Shown in pieces: positions 1 to 9,235 of a stretch of 64,000 nt of DNA; the first letter of the stretch is position 1, and each line of letters begins with the position of its first letter. A program made the translations under genes and the position numbers. The notes beneath the pieces were generated by a model. The model ran no database searches, had not been told where the DNA came from, and saw only the letters and a program-made list of their open reading frames with translations. Source of the stretch: Tropicibacter alexandrii (GTDB lineage: Bacteria; Pseudomonadota; Alphaproteobacteria; Rhodobacterales; Rhodobacteraceae); the NCBI RefSeq assembly GCF_003667315.2, contig NZ_RCTZ02000008.1:124001-188000 (forward strand), read 5' to 3'.

Positions 1-2901
1 CTGATCAACGCGACCGAGCTGGCCGGGGGCGTGACGCTGACCGGCATGTCGCAGGCGGGCGCAAGCGTCGCCATCACCATCGAGGGCATCACCCAGACCG
101 TCACCGCAGACGCCACCGGCGCGTGGAGCACGACCTTCACCGGCCTGTCCGGCGGCACCTATCAGACCTCCGCGCAGATCGTGTCGACCGATGCGGTTGG
201 CAATACCGAGACGCTGCCCCACAGCTTTACCATCGACACCGAAAACGCCGTGACCATCGACACGTCGGCGGTGGCGGGCGATGGCGTGGTCAACGCGACC
301 GAGCAGGGCGGCATGGTCACCGTGACCGGCACCGGCGAGGCGGGCGCGACGCTGGTGATCGAAAACGCGCTTGGCAGCACATGGACCACCACGGTGGCCG
401 CCGATGGCAGCTGGAGCCTTCAGGTGCCCGGCAGCGCGCTGGCGATCGACGGGGCCGAGCATTCCTATCTGGGCGGCACCGCGCCGCTTTATGTCACCTC
501 GACCGACGCGGCGGGCAACATCTCGTACAGCCAAGGCACGGTGCAGGTCGACACTCGTACCGAGCTTGTGACCCTGATTCAGGACGCCGATGGCGTCATC
601 AATGCCGCCGAGCGCGATGCGGGTGTGGACGTCATGGGCTTTGGCGAGCCGGGGTCGAGCATCGAGCTGACCGTTTCCGGTCAGGTCCTGACGACGACGG
701 TGGATGCGGGCGGATCTTGGTCCGTGACCATCCCGACGGCGCTGGTGCCGACGGGTCAGACCTCCATGGATATCAGTGTCACCGCCACCGACCCGGTCGG
801 CAACGTGCTGACACAAGATCTGAACATCCCGGTCGATACCGCGACCACGGTGCAGGTCTCGACCGCCAATGTGGAAACCGACGGCGTCGTGAACGCGGTC
901 GAGCGCGCCGATGGCGTGACCCTTGTCGGCTCGACCGAGCCGGGCAACAGCGTGAACGTGACCATGGGCGGCGTGACGCGCCCGGCGACGGTCGCGGCAG
1001 ATGGCAGCTGGACCGTGACCTACTCGGCTGCGGCGATCCCGCAGGGCGAGACCCAAGTGACCGTGACGGCGGTTGCCACGGATGCGGCCGGCAACACGGC
1101 CACGGCCACCGATACGCTGGATGTCGACACGCTGGTGCGCAACTTCGGCATCACCTCGACGCCGGGCGGTGCCGATGGCATCGTCAACGCCGCCGAGGCG
1201 CAGGCGGGCATGACCGTCACCGGCACGACCGAGCCGGGCGGCACCGTCGTTCTGACCCTTGCGGGCCAGACCGTTCAGGCGGTGGTGGATTCCAATGGCA
1301 ACTGGACCGCGACCTTCACCGAGTCCCAGCTGCCCAGCGGCGAGACGACCGCCACGCTGACGGCCCTGTCGACAGACGCAGCGGGCAACACCTCGACCGT
1401 GACGCAAACCGTGCGGGTCGATACCGATGCGGGCCTGCTGACGATCAGCCCGAACCCGGTCGAAGGCGACGATGTCGTCAACTTTGCCGAGGCCTCGGAT
1501 GGCGTGGTGCTGTATGGCACCTCGAACCCGGGCCAGATGGTGACGGTCACGCTGGGTGGCGTCAGCCACGTGGTCCAGACCGATGCCGCTGGCAATTGGA
1601 CGGCGCCCTTCTCAGCCGGAGAGATCACGCCCGGCACCTACACGGCCCAGATCACCGCCACGATCACCGACAGCGCGGGCAACACGCTGACCCGCACCGA
1701 CAGTGTCCTTGTGGACACCGAGGTCGTCAATTTCGCCACCTCGGCCAACCCGGTCGAAGGGGACAACGTGATCAATGCGACCGAAGCCGCCGACGGCTTT
1801 GTCCTGACTGGCACCACCGAGCCCGGCAGCACCGTTTCCGTGACCTTCGAGGGCACCACGGTGCAGGCGAGCGTCGATGCCAATGGCAACTGGTCGGCCA
1901 GCTTCGCCGCGTCGAGCGTTCCGGCGGGTGAATACAGCACCGGCGCGACGATCGACACGATCGACCCGGCGGGCAACACGGCCACGACCTCGGTCACGTT
2001 CGGCGTGGATACGCTGGTCAACGACCTGACCGGCAACGCCCCCACGCTGACCGGCGACGGCACGATCAACGCGCTCGAAGCGGCCAACGGCGCGACGCTG
2101 ACCGGTACGGTCGAGCCCGGCTCGACGGTCGAGGTCACCTTTGGCGGCATGGTCTACGTGGCCACCGTCGAGGCCAATGGCAGCTGGTCGCTGGACATTC
2201 CCAGCGACGGCATCCCGCGCGGCACCCTGACCGAGCCGATGCTGATCGAGGCGACCGACGCGGCGGGCAACGTTCGGGTCATCAATGACAGCGTTCAGAT
2301 CGACACGGACGCGCCGGATTCGCTGAACTGGCTGGGCTATGGCCGTGACGGTTCGGGCGTCGACATGATCCGGACCGAGATGACCGATGACGCGGTCTAT
2401 CTGGGTCGGCTCACCAATACGGGCGGCGCGGCCGACATCGTCGATGTCGACCTTTCTTCCTCGGTCGATATCGGCGCGATCCAGCAGACCTGGATGTCCT
2501 TCGACAGCGCGGTGCCGGATGGCACGCACTTGGTTCTCGCCACGACCGACGATGCCGGCAACACGACGGGGACCTATCTCGTCACCGACGACCCGCACAC
2601 CAACACCGTGCAGATGTCCGACGGGATCGCGAACGCCCTGACCGAGTTCCAGATCGACACCATCGACCTGCACTTTGCCGAGGATGCCGATCTGACCATC
2701 ACCGAGGCACAGATCCTTGCCCTGTCGGAAACCACCGACACCGTGATCATCAAGGGCGGCAGCGACGACGAAGTGACAATTGCGACTGCGCAGTTGACCG
2801 GTTCCGAGACCATCGATGGCGAAGTCTACAGTGAATACACGATGGGTGGTGCGACCCTTCTGATCGATGACGAAATCACCGTCCACAACTTCACTGTTTA
2901 A
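1..2901 (+). CDS. Large Ig-like repeat adhesin, 3' part (type I secretion substrate)
   Basis: The frame is open from the first base, so the N-terminus lies left of the window. About eight Ig-like units of roughly 95 residues are visible. Each begins near a DGVVNA-type motif, carries LTGT-TEPG and an ATV-GNW core, and closes with TD-AGN followed by VDT or IDT. After the last IDTDAPD comes a unique region of about 190 residues that ends in a TDTVIIKGG / YTMGGATLLIDD segment, the type of C-terminus seen in repeat adhesins exported by type I secretion. It is immediately followed by TolC-, ABC- and HlyD-type genes, so surface display through that system is the likely role. I see no RTX nonapeptides here. 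Ligand and total length cannot be told from this window. Confidence 0.85.
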   Translation: MINATELAGGVTLTGMSQAGASVAITIEGITQTVTADATGAWSTTFTGLSGGTYQTSAQIVSTDAVGNTETLPHSFTIDTENAVTIDTSAVAGDGVVNATEQGGMVTVTGTGEAGATLVIENALGSTWTTTVAADGSWSLQVPGSALAIDGAEHSYLGGTAPLYVTSTDAAGNISYSQGTVQVDTRTELVTLIQDADGVINAAERDAGVDVMGFGEPGSSIELTVSGQVLTTTVDAGGSWSVTIPTALVPTGQTSMDISVTATDPVGNVLTQDLNIPVDTATTVQVSTANVETDGVVNAVERADGVTLVGSTEPGNSVNVTMGGVTRPATVAADGSWTVTYSAAAIPQGETQVTVTAVATDAAGNTATATDTLDVDTLVRNFGITSTPGGADGIVNAAEAQAGMTVTGTTEPGGTVVLTLAGQTVQAVVDSNGNWTATFTESQLPSGETTATLTALSTDAAGNTSTVTQTVRVDTDAGLLTISPNPVEGDDVVNFAEASDGVVLYGTSNPGQMVTVTLGGVSHVVQTDAAGNWTAPFSAGEITPGTYTAQITATITDSAGNTLTRTDSVLVDTEVVNFATSANPVEGDNVINATEAADGFVLTGTTEPGSTVSVTFEGTTVQASVDANGNWSASFAASSVPAGEYSTGATIDTIDPAGNTATTSVTFGVDTLVNDLTGNAPTLTGDGTINALEAANGATLTGTVEPGSTVEVTFGGMVYVATVEANGSWSLDIPSDGIPRGTLTEPMLIEATDAAGNVRVINDSVQIDTDAPDSLNWLGYGRDGSGVDMIRTEMTDDAVYLGRLTNTGGAADIVDVDLSSSVDIGAIQQTWMSFDSAVPDGTHLVLATTDDAGNTTGTYLVTDDPHTNTVQMSDGIANALTEFQIDTIDLHFAEDADLTITEAQILALSETTDTVIIKGGSDDEVTIATAQLTGSETIDGEVYSEYTMGGATLLIDDEITVHNFTV

Positions 2902-2912
2902 CTGACCAAACG

Positions 2913-2942
2913 TCCGGAGGGCCGGCTGAACCGGCCCCCGGA
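2913..2942 (+). terminator. Hairpin between adhesin and tolC genes
   Basis: GGGCCGG and CCGGCCC flank a five-base CTGAA loop. The stem continues with CCGG pairing across one bulged A. No T-tract follows, so it may reduce read-through or stabilise the adhesin mRNA rather than fully terminate before the exporter genes. Confidence 0.5.
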
Positions 2943-2982
2943 TCCCGGATAACCATAAACGCGCCGATAACGGGGGCACGAC

Positions 2983-4299
2983 ATGAGCAGACGCAGGCGG
3001 AGCCTGGGCATGATCGCCGCTTTGGCGTTATTGCCCGGATGTATGGGAAATTTGGCGGACGGTCCGGTCTCGCGCTTCAAGGGCGCGGATGACCAAGTCC
3101 GTGGGCCGGGCGCGACCAAGGCGGCCTTGGTCAAGCCCGCCGATGCGTCCGAGATCATCCATGCCCTGCAACTGCGTCCCTCCGTCATCCTGTCCGGCAC
3201 GCCTTACAGTCAGGTCGCAGACGCGGTGATCGCTGCCGATGCCCGCGTTGCCGAGGCCGATCTGCGCGTGGCGCAACTGCGCGCCGAAGCGGCAAAGAAG
3301 AACTGGATGCCCCGGATTGGTCCGCGCGTGTCGTTGAACTCGCTGGGCGATTTCGTCGCGCAACTGGTGATCGAGCAGGTGATCTTTGACAATGGTCGCA
3401 AGGTGGCCGAGCGCGATCTGGCCAAGGCCAACGTGGAAATCGCCGCTGTCGCGCTGGTCGAGGATGGCAACAAGCGCGTGTATGACGCGCTGTCGCTGTA
3501 CCTGAAAGCCGAGGAAAACCGTGATCTTGCGGGCCATCTGGGCCGCGCGCTGAAAGACATGTCGCATTTCGAATGGGTCATGCAGGAGCGCGTCAATGGC
3601 GGGGTCTCGGACATGTCCGACCTCAATGTCCTGCGCCAGAAACTGGCCGCGATGCGCGCCCGCAAGGGCGAGGCCGAAGAGGCCACCGCGACCGCGCTGG
3701 CCGAGTTGAACGCCATGTCCATCCGCAATCTGGGCGACCTGCGCGGCATCGGGGACCTGCGCGATGCAGGCGCGGCCGAGCCTCTGGGCGTGATCCGCGC
3801 CCGCGCCGAACGCGAACGCACCATGGCCGAGGCCCGCATCGCCCGCGCCTCGCACCTTCCGGGCCTGTCCGCCAGCGGCTCGGTCGACCGCGATGGCAAC
3901 ACGCTGGGCGGGTTGGAAATCACCACGGATTCGCTGTTCTCGCTGGGAACGATGGCCGAATTCCAGGCGCTGGAAGTCGTCAAGGAGGCCTCCGACCGCA
4001 AGGTGGCCGAGGCCCGTGAGGTCGCCGAACGCCATGTTCAGGCGCAATCCAGCAAGCTGTCTGCCTATCAACGGCAGGCGACCGAGGCAGTCACCCTGAC
4101 CGCGCAGGCCAAGACCAATCTCGACCTCTTCCGCGCGCAATACGAGGGCGGGCAGCGGCAGGTCATGGATGTGGTCGGCGTCTACGAAACATGGGCGCAG
4201 GCTTTGGAAACCGAACTTGAACTGAAATACAAGGCCGCCCGCGCCGAACTGGAACTGGCCCGCCTGAAAGGCGCTCTGGCCGAGGGGGCACGGATTTGA
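2983..4299 (+). CDS. TolC-family outer membrane protein, lipoprotein type
   Basis: A 438-residue TolC-family protein, the outer-membrane channel of the type I exporter. It begins with a short hydrophobic segment and a lipobox (LALLPGC, Cys20), so it is predicted to be a lipoprotein. The rest is long amphipathic helix, Ala/Glu-rich, typical of TolC coiled-coil barrels, with internal duplication (QLRAEAAKKNWMPRI region and its later counterpart). The ATG at 2983 follows a GGGGGC ribosome-binding stretch. The stop overlaps the start of the next gene. Its position between adhesin and ABC exporter matches LapE-like channels for giant adhesins. Confidence 0.85.
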   Translation: MSRRRRSLGMIAALALLPGCMGNLADGPVSRFKGADDQVRGPGATKAALVKPADASEIIHALQLRPSVILSGTPYSQVADAVIAADARVAEADLRVAQLRAEAAKKNWMPRIGPRVSLNSLGDFVAQLVIEQVIFDNGRKVAERDLAKANVEIAAVALVEDGNKRVYDALSLYLKAEENRDLAGHLGRALKDMSHFEWVMQERVNGGVSDMSDLNVLRQKLAAMRARKGEAEEATATALAELNAMSIRNLGDLRGIGDLRDAGAAEPLGVIRARAERERTMAEARIARASHLPGLSASGSVDRDGNTLGGLEITTDSLFSLGTMAEFQALEVVKEASDRKVAEAREVAERHVQAQSSKLSAYQRQATEAVTLTAQAKTNLDLFRAQYEGGQRQVMDVVGVYETWAQALETELELKYKAARAELELARLKGALAEGARI

Positions 4300-6503
4300 G
4301 CACAGTCGTCCAGATGGGCCAGCGTGCCCTGCGTGCCGTCCCCGGCGCGTCCCGCCAAAGCCGTTTTTCGGAACGCGCCACCGCACGGGCCGAGTTGATC
4401 CGCGTGCTGGCGGGCCGTCTGGGCGTCGAGGCCAAGGCCACCGACATCCTCGAAGCATTGGCGCTGCACGCGGGCTGCGATGACAGCTACGACGCCGTTG
4501 CTCTGCGGATGGGTGTCGAGGCGGCGGGGCTTCTGGGGCTCGAAGACGAGCCGGATACTCTGGTGCCGGGCCTCTGGCCCGCGATTGCGCTGATGACGAA
4601 CGGTCAGGCGGTGCTGGTGCTGAGGCAGGACGGCTACACCCTGACCATCTATGACAGCACCACATCGTCGCGGACATCCGAAGTCTCGGTTGGCGAGTTC
4701 GGCCCGTATTTCTCGGGCCAATTGATCCGCGCCGAAGCGCCCGTGGCGCTGCTGTCGGAAACCCATGCCAAGGTCGAGCGCGAACGCCACTGGTTCTGGG
4801 GGCAATTCCACCGTTTCACCAAGGCCTTTGGCGAGGTCGCATTGGGGTCGCTCGTGGCGAACGTGTTGGCCGTGTCGGTCGCACTGTTCAGCTTGCAGGT
4901 CTATGACCGGGTGATCCCGCACAAATCCGAAGCCACGCTTTGGGTGCTGGCCGCAGGCGCGGGGCTGGCCCTGCTGATGGAGGCGTTCCTCAAGATCGCC
5001 CGCAGCCAGTTGCTGGACGGGGCAGGGCGGCAGATCGAGATGGGCATCCAGAAACTGTTGATGGACAGGCTTCTGGGCATGCGCTCGGACCTGCCGGGCA
5101 GTTCCCCGTCAAAGCTGTTTTCCGCCATGCGCGAATTCGGCTCGGTGCGCGAGTTCTTTACCGCGTCGACCGTGGGCGTGCTGGCGGATATCCCGTTCAT
5201 CTTCGTCTTCCTGCTGATGGTCTGGTCGATTGCCGGATCGGTGGTCTGGGTGCTGATCGCGGGGGGCATCCTGATGGTCGTGCCCGGCTTCTTTATGCAG
5301 CGCCGGATGATCCGCCTGACGCAGGAAATGCAGGGGGCATCTGCGAAACAATCCCGCCTACTGCAGGAAACCGTCACCGATCTGGATACGATCAAGACCC
5401 AGCGCGCCGAAGACCGCTTCGCCCGTCTGTGGGAAGAATTAACTGCCGTGCAGGCGCTCAAAAGCTCGGAACAGCGTCGCCTTGGGGCGATCCTGACATT
5501 CTGGAGCCAGGGCGTTCAGCAAGCCACCTATGTGGCTGCCGTGATCACCGGGACTTACCTCGTCTTCGCCGGAGAATTCACGGTCGGCTCCATTATTGCC
5601 GTTGGCATCCTGTCCTCGCGCACCCTTGCGCCCCTGACGCAACTGTCGGGCATTCTGGCCCGCTGGGGCAACGTCAAGGCGGCGCTGGATGGCTTGGACG
5701 GGGTTGCGCATATCCCGCAGGACCGGTCCGAGAGCCGCACCTATCTGCGCCGCGACCGGCTCGAGGGCCGCTTTGAGTTGAAAGGCGTGACCTATCGCTA
5801 CGACCCCGAGGGCGCAGCCGTGCTCGACTTGGCGGGCCTGACCGTGCAGGCCGGGCAGGTGGTGGCCGTTCTGGGCACCAACGGCTCGGGCAAGTCCACG
5901 CTGCTCAAGATGCTGACGGGGCTCTATGCGCCGGGCACCGGACAGTTGATGATCGACGGGGTCGAGATGGGCCAGATCGAGCCCAAGGACCTGCGCCGCC
6001 ACATTGGCTACCTCGGCCAAGAGGTGAAGCTGTTCCAAGGCACGCTGCGCGACAACCTGAACCTCAACCTGCTGGAACGCGACGATGACCGCCTGATGGA
6101 GGCGCTGGATTTCGCCGGTCTGGGGGCCTTCATCAAGGCGCACCCCAAGGGGCTGGACCTGCCGATCCACGATGGCGGGCTGGGCCTGTCGGTCGGCCAA
6201 CGCCAATCCATCGGCTGGGCGCGGCTGTGGCTGCAAGACCCCGACATCTGCCTGCTGGACGAACCCACCGCCGCACTGGATCAGGCCTTGGAAAAGGCGC
6301 TGATCACGCGGCTGGAGACATGGCTTGCCGGTCGGACGGCGGTGATCGCCACGCATCGCGTGCCGATCCTGTCGCTGGCCTCGCGCACCTTGATCCTGTC
6401 GCAGGGGCGTCTGGCGGTCGACGGCCCGCGCGATCAGGTGCTGGCGCGCCTGCGCGGCACGGTGACCGATCAGCCCGTGCAGCCCGCAAAAGGAGCCGCC
6501 TGA
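4296..6503 (+). CDS. Type I secretion ABC transporter, permease-ATPase fusion (LapB-like)
   Basis: A 735-residue exporter that energises secretion of the adhesin. The N-terminal ~150 residues resemble a C39-peptidase-like domain but show no clear catalytic Cys-His pair, as in exporters of substrates without a cleaved leader. Next comes a six-helix membrane domain (about 165-450), then an ATPase with Walker A GTNGSGKST, signature LSVGQRQ, Walker B ICLLDEPTAALD and a switch His in ATHR. The predicted start is TTG at 4296, overlapping the tolC stop (TTGA) and preceded by GAGGGGG; ATG at 4314 is the alternative. The stop is one base before the hlyD start, so the three genes form one operon. Confidence 0.9.
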   Translation: MSTVVQMGQRALRAVPGASRQSRFSERATARAELIRVLAGRLGVEAKATDILEALALHAGCDDSYDAVALRMGVEAAGLLGLEDEPDTLVPGLWPAIALMTNGQAVLVLRQDGYTLTIYDSTTSSRTSEVSVGEFGPYFSGQLIRAEAPVALLSETHAKVERERHWFWGQFHRFTKAFGEVALGSLVANVLAVSVALFSLQVYDRVIPHKSEATLWVLAAGAGLALLMEAFLKIARSQLLDGAGRQIEMGIQKLLMDRLLGMRSDLPGSSPSKLFSAMREFGSVREFFTASTVGVLADIPFIFVFLLMVWSIAGSVVWVLIAGGILMVVPGFFMQRRMIRLTQEMQGASAKQSRLLQETVTDLDTIKTQRAEDRFARLWEELTAVQALKSSEQRRLGAILTFWSQGVQQATYVAAVITGTYLVFAGEFTVGSIIAVGILSSRTLAPLTQLSGILARWGNVKAALDGLDGVAHIPQDRSESRTYLRRDRLEGRFELKGVTYRYDPEGAAVLDLAGLTVQAGQVVAVLGTNGSGKSTLLKMLTGLYAPGTGQLMIDGVEMGQIEPKDLRRHIGYLGQEVKLFQGTLRDNLNLNLLERDDDRLMEALDFAGLGAFIKAHPKGLDLPIHDGGLGLSVGQRQSIGWARLWLQDPDICLLDEPTAALDQALEKALITRLETWLAGRTAVIATHRVPILSLASRTLILSQGRLAVDGPRDQVLARLRGTVTDQPVQPAKGAA

Positions 6504-7035
6504 CATGGCCACCAGCAGCACCAACCTGAACGCGCAACTGGCGCGCACGATGCGCGGCCCATCGCTGACCATATGGCTCTGCGCCATCGCGGTCTGGGTG
6601 TTCATCATCTGGGCCAGCTTTGCATGGCTGGACGAGATCGTGCGCGGCGAGGGCGAGATCATCTCCAGCTCGCGCCCGCAGATCATCCAGAACCTCGAAG
6701 GCGGCATCCTGACCGAACTCTTGGTCAAGGAAGGCGACGAGGTCCTGCGCGGAGATATCCTTGCTCGCCTGCACGGCACACAATTCCAGTCGTCCGTGGA
6801 CGATTTGGAGGACCAGATCACCGCCCTCGAGATCCGCCGCCTGCGGCTCGAGGCCGAACTGGCGGGGGCGTCGTTCTTTGACGTCCCCGCACCTTTGGCG
6901 GTGCGGTCCCTGGATATCGTATCCTCTGAACGGGCGCTCTTGGCCGCGCGCTATCAGGACTACACGTCGCGCAGCGCAGGTGCACAGCGCATCCTCGATC
7001 AGGCGGCGTCAGAGTTGAAATTGATGGAAGACCTT

Positions 7036-7065
7036 TTAGAGCCCGATTTGAAACTAATTGAGTGA
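7036..7065. repeat. Left end of IS: TTA target copy plus left inverted repeat
   Basis: TTA (7036-7038) is the target duplication. The terminal repeat 7039-7065 starts GAGCCCGATT and matches the reverse complement of the right end at 19 of 27 positions. Confidence 0.85.
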
Positions 7066-7969
7066 GTTCAGGAGGTTGTGATTCTGTTCGGCTGCGACAC
7101 TGAACGGAGACCACGATGGCCTGGACCGAACTCACCCGCAGCCAGCATGCCCGTGAGGGCGACAAATACGCAAGCGATTTGACAGATGCCGAATGGGCGC
7201 TGCTCGCCCCTTTGATGCCGCCGCCCAAGCAAACTGGCCGGCCGCGCACCACGTGTTTACGCGATGTGTTCGACGCGATCCTTTATGTTGCGACCACAGG
7301 GTGCCAGTGGCGAATGCTGCCGAACGACTTTCCACCGGTCTCGACAGTACGAGGGTATTTCTATGCGTGGCGCAATGACGGGCTGCTGGAGGAGATGAAC
7401 CGCGCACTTGTGGAGGCCGCACGTCTGGCCGAGGGCAGAGCGCCCCTGCCAACGGCAGGTATCATCGACAGCCAGAGCGTAAAAACCACTGAAAGTGGCG
7501 GGATTAGCGGCTATGATGCTGGCAAGCGGATCAAAGGGCGCAAGCGCCACATTGCCACCGACACGCTTGGCCTGCTGGTCGGTCTTGTCGTTCACAGTGC
7601 CGGCATCCAAGACCGTGATGGCGCGCCGGATGTTCTGAAACGTGTGGCCGCACGGTATCCCACCCTGCGCCACGTGTTCGCCGATGGCGGGTATGCAGGG
7701 CCAAAATTGCGAGAAGCGTTAAAGTCTATCGGGCGCTGGACGGTGCAGATCGTCAAGCGCTCAGACACCGCAGAAGGGTTCGAGGTGTTGCCACGCCGAT
7801 GGGTGGTCGAACGTACCCTCGCTTGGCTGGGACGATGCCGACGTCTATCGAAGGATTGGGAGAAATCCATCGCCAGCGCGGCAGCTTGGGTCACGATCGC
7901 ACACATCCGCCGCGTCACGCGGCTACTCGCAAGACAATGAATTCGCTCGAAGAGTTTTGAATCAGACTC
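7039..7969 (+). mobile_element. Complete IS5-family insertion sequence, IS1031-type, 931 bp
   Basis: The ends begin with GAG and are imperfect inverted repeats. A 3-bp TTA duplication flanks the element, which fits the TNA target preference of the IS1031 subgroup. It holds one intact transposase gene filling nearly the whole element. The target duplication is perfect, the transposase frame is unbroken and both hlyD halves are undamaged, so the insertion is recent and the element is probably still active. Confidence 0.92.
7116..7940 (+). CDS. IS5-family DDE transposase
   Basis: A 274-residue transposase. The N-terminal part has the DLTDAEWALLAPLMP motif followed by GRPR, typical of the IS5 DUF4096 region. 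DDE residues are visible in IIDSQSVKT (first D), HVFADGGYAG (second D) and RRWVVERTLAWLGR (E, the Y-R-E-type motif). One uninterrupted frame, with no programmed frameshift needed. The ATG at 7116 follows a GGAG stretch. It catalyses movement of the surrounding IS. Confidence 0.95.
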   Translation: MAWTELTRSQHAREGDKYASDLTDAEWALLAPLMPPPKQTGRPRTTCLRDVFDAILYVATTGCQWRMLPNDFPPVSTVRGYFYAWRNDGLLEEMNRALVEAARLAEGRAPLPTAGIIDSQSVKTTESGGISGYDAGKRIKGRKRHIATDTLGLLVGLVVHSAGIQDRDGAPDVLKRVAARYPTLRHVFADGGYAGPKLREALKSIGRWTVQIVKRSDTAEGFEVLPRRWVVERTLAWLGRCRRLSKDWEKSIASAAAWVTIAHIRRVTRLLARQ

Positions 7970-7972
7970 TTA
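7943..7972. repeat. Right end of IS: right inverted repeat plus TTA target copy
   Basis: The reverse complement starts GAGTCTGATTC. TTA (7970-7972) duplicates 7036-7038 and is followed directly by the resumed hlyD frame (GAC AAG AAG). Confidence 0.85.
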
Positions 7973-8726
7973 GACAAGAAGGTCGTCGCGCTGATCGAGG
8001 TGACCCGCGCCCGCAAGGCCCATGCGGATGCACGCCGGGCATTCGACGAGATCGTGACGCAAACCGAACTGGGCCGCGCCGAAGAGTATTCGGACACGCT
8101 GAAGGAACTGGCGACGCTGCGGCAGAACCTCAAGGCCTCGCAAGACCAGTTGAACCGCACGGTTCTGGCCTCACCCATGCACGGGGTGGTGACGAAGCTG
8201 GCGGTGACGACCATCGGCGGCGTGGTGCGACCGGGCGAAGAGATCATGCAGATCATCCCGGTCGACGAGGACCTGTTCGTCGAGGCCCGCATCCGCCCCG
8301 AGGACATCGCCAATATCCGCCCCGGACAGGAGGCGACGATCAAGCTGTCGGCCTATGATTACACGATCTACGGGACGCTGAAGGGCCGGGTCGACGTGAT
8401 CTCTGCCGACACGTTCAAGGACGAACGCCGCCCCGAGCAGGAGCCGCATTACAAGGTGCAGGTCCGGGTCGACATGTCCTCGTTGACCGACCGGCAAGCA
8501 CGCATGGAAATCCGCCCCGGCATGATGGCCACCGCCGAGTTGCACACCGGCGAGAAAACGGTTCTGCAATACCTGCTGAAGCCCCTCTACAAATCGCGCG
8601 AAGCCTTTCACGAGCCGTAGGTTCCCGAAAGGAGCGGCTGCGCCGCGCAGGTTTACTCGGCCTTCGGGCTGCGCCCTCGGCCTCGGGTGGGCGCCCGTGG
8701 CACGCGATCCACCTGGAAACACCACG

Positions 8727-8779
8727 TTTCGGCTTCTTTTGGCCGAAAATACCGCGGGGGTCCGGGGGCAGAGCCCCCG
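8727..8779. terminator. Two hairpins between hlyD remnant and dtd
   Basis: TTTCGGC (8727-8733) pairs with GCCGAAA (8742-8748). CGGGGGC (8763-8769) pairs with GCCCCCG (8773-8779) around an AGA loop. They lie between convergent genes and could end both transcripts. The GGGGGC-AGA-GCCCCC type recurs in Rhodobacteraceae intergenic regions, so this may also be a dispersed repeat. Confidence 0.5.
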
Positions 8780-8791
8780 TGGCGCGACGGA

Positions 8792-9235
8792 TCAATCCGC
8801 GCTGTCCATCCAGATGGTGACCGGCCCGTCATTCACCAAGTGCACCTGCATATCCGCCCCGAAGCGGCCCGTTGCCACGGGCACGCCCTGCGCCTGCATC
8901 TGCCCGGCGAAATATTCATACAAACGCTCGCCCTCATCGGGTTTGGCCGCGTAGGAAAACCCGGGGCGGTTGCCGCGTTTTGTGTCGGCGGACAGGGTGA
9001 ACTGGCTGACGACCAGCGCCGACCCTTTGATGTCGAGCAGGGACCGGTTCATCTTGCCGTCGTCGTCCTTGAAGATGCGCAGCTTTGCGATCTTGGCGGC
9101 AAGTTTGTCGGCTTCGGCTTCGGTGTCGCCCTGCATGGCGCAGATCAGGATCAGGACGCCATGGCCGATCTCGCCTACGGTGGCGCCGGAAATGTCGACC
9201 CGCGCCTCGGAGACGCGTTGGATGAGGGCTCTCAT
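8792..9235 (-). CDS. dtd: D-aminoacyl-tRNA deacylase
   Basis: A 147-residue protein matching Dtd over its full length. It removes D-amino acids mischarged on tRNA. It starts [13 protein letters not shown] and contains the Ser-Gln motif of the active site (LVVSQFTL) and the C-terminal NDGPVT motif, which corresponds to the cross-subunit Gly-cisPro-type region (NxGPVT) of the family. The start at 9235 overlaps the pfkB stop (ATGA), so the two are translationally coupled. Confidence 0.95.
   Translation of the reverse strand: MRALIQRVSEARVDISGATVGEIGHGVLILICAMQGDTEAEADKLAAKIAKLRIFKDDDGKMNRSLLDIKGSALVVSQFTLSADTKRGNRPGFSYAAKPDEGERLYEYFAGQMQAQGVPVATGRFGADMQVHLVNDGPVTIWMDSAD

Larger units (their letters stand above)
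6505..8620 (+). pseudogene. HlyD-family membrane fusion protein gene, disrupted by an IS element
   Basis: The left part (6505-7038) encodes about 178 residues: a cytoplasmic start, one membrane helix (IWLCAIAVWVFIIW), the first half of the lipoyl-like domain (NLEGGILTELLVKEGD) and the start of the coiled coil. The right part (7973-8620) encodes the rest of the coiled coil, the second lipoyl half (VLASPMHGVVTKL) and the beta-barrel domain, ending at a TAG. Removing the 931-bp IS plus one TTA target copy joins the two in frame and gives 393 codons, normal for the family. As it stands, translation runs into the IS and stops at TGA 7063-7065, at the inner edge of the left terminal repeat. The periplasmic adaptor of the exporter is therefore lost unless the IS excises precisely. 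Confidence 0.93.

Noticed and set aside
1-2400. Adhesin repeats as possible CRISPR or satellite DNA
   Set aside because: Units are ~285 bp, protein-coding and diverged at DNA level, with no spacer structure.
1612-2979. A 455-codon minus-strand frame opposite the adhesin
   Set aside because: Shadow of the repeat region (Arg/Gly/Val/Asp-rich), no ribosome-binding site or domain.
3028-4677. A 549-codon minus-strand frame opposite the tolC-like gene
   Set aside because: Antisense shadow; the plus-strand frame has a lipobox, TolC features and operon coupling.
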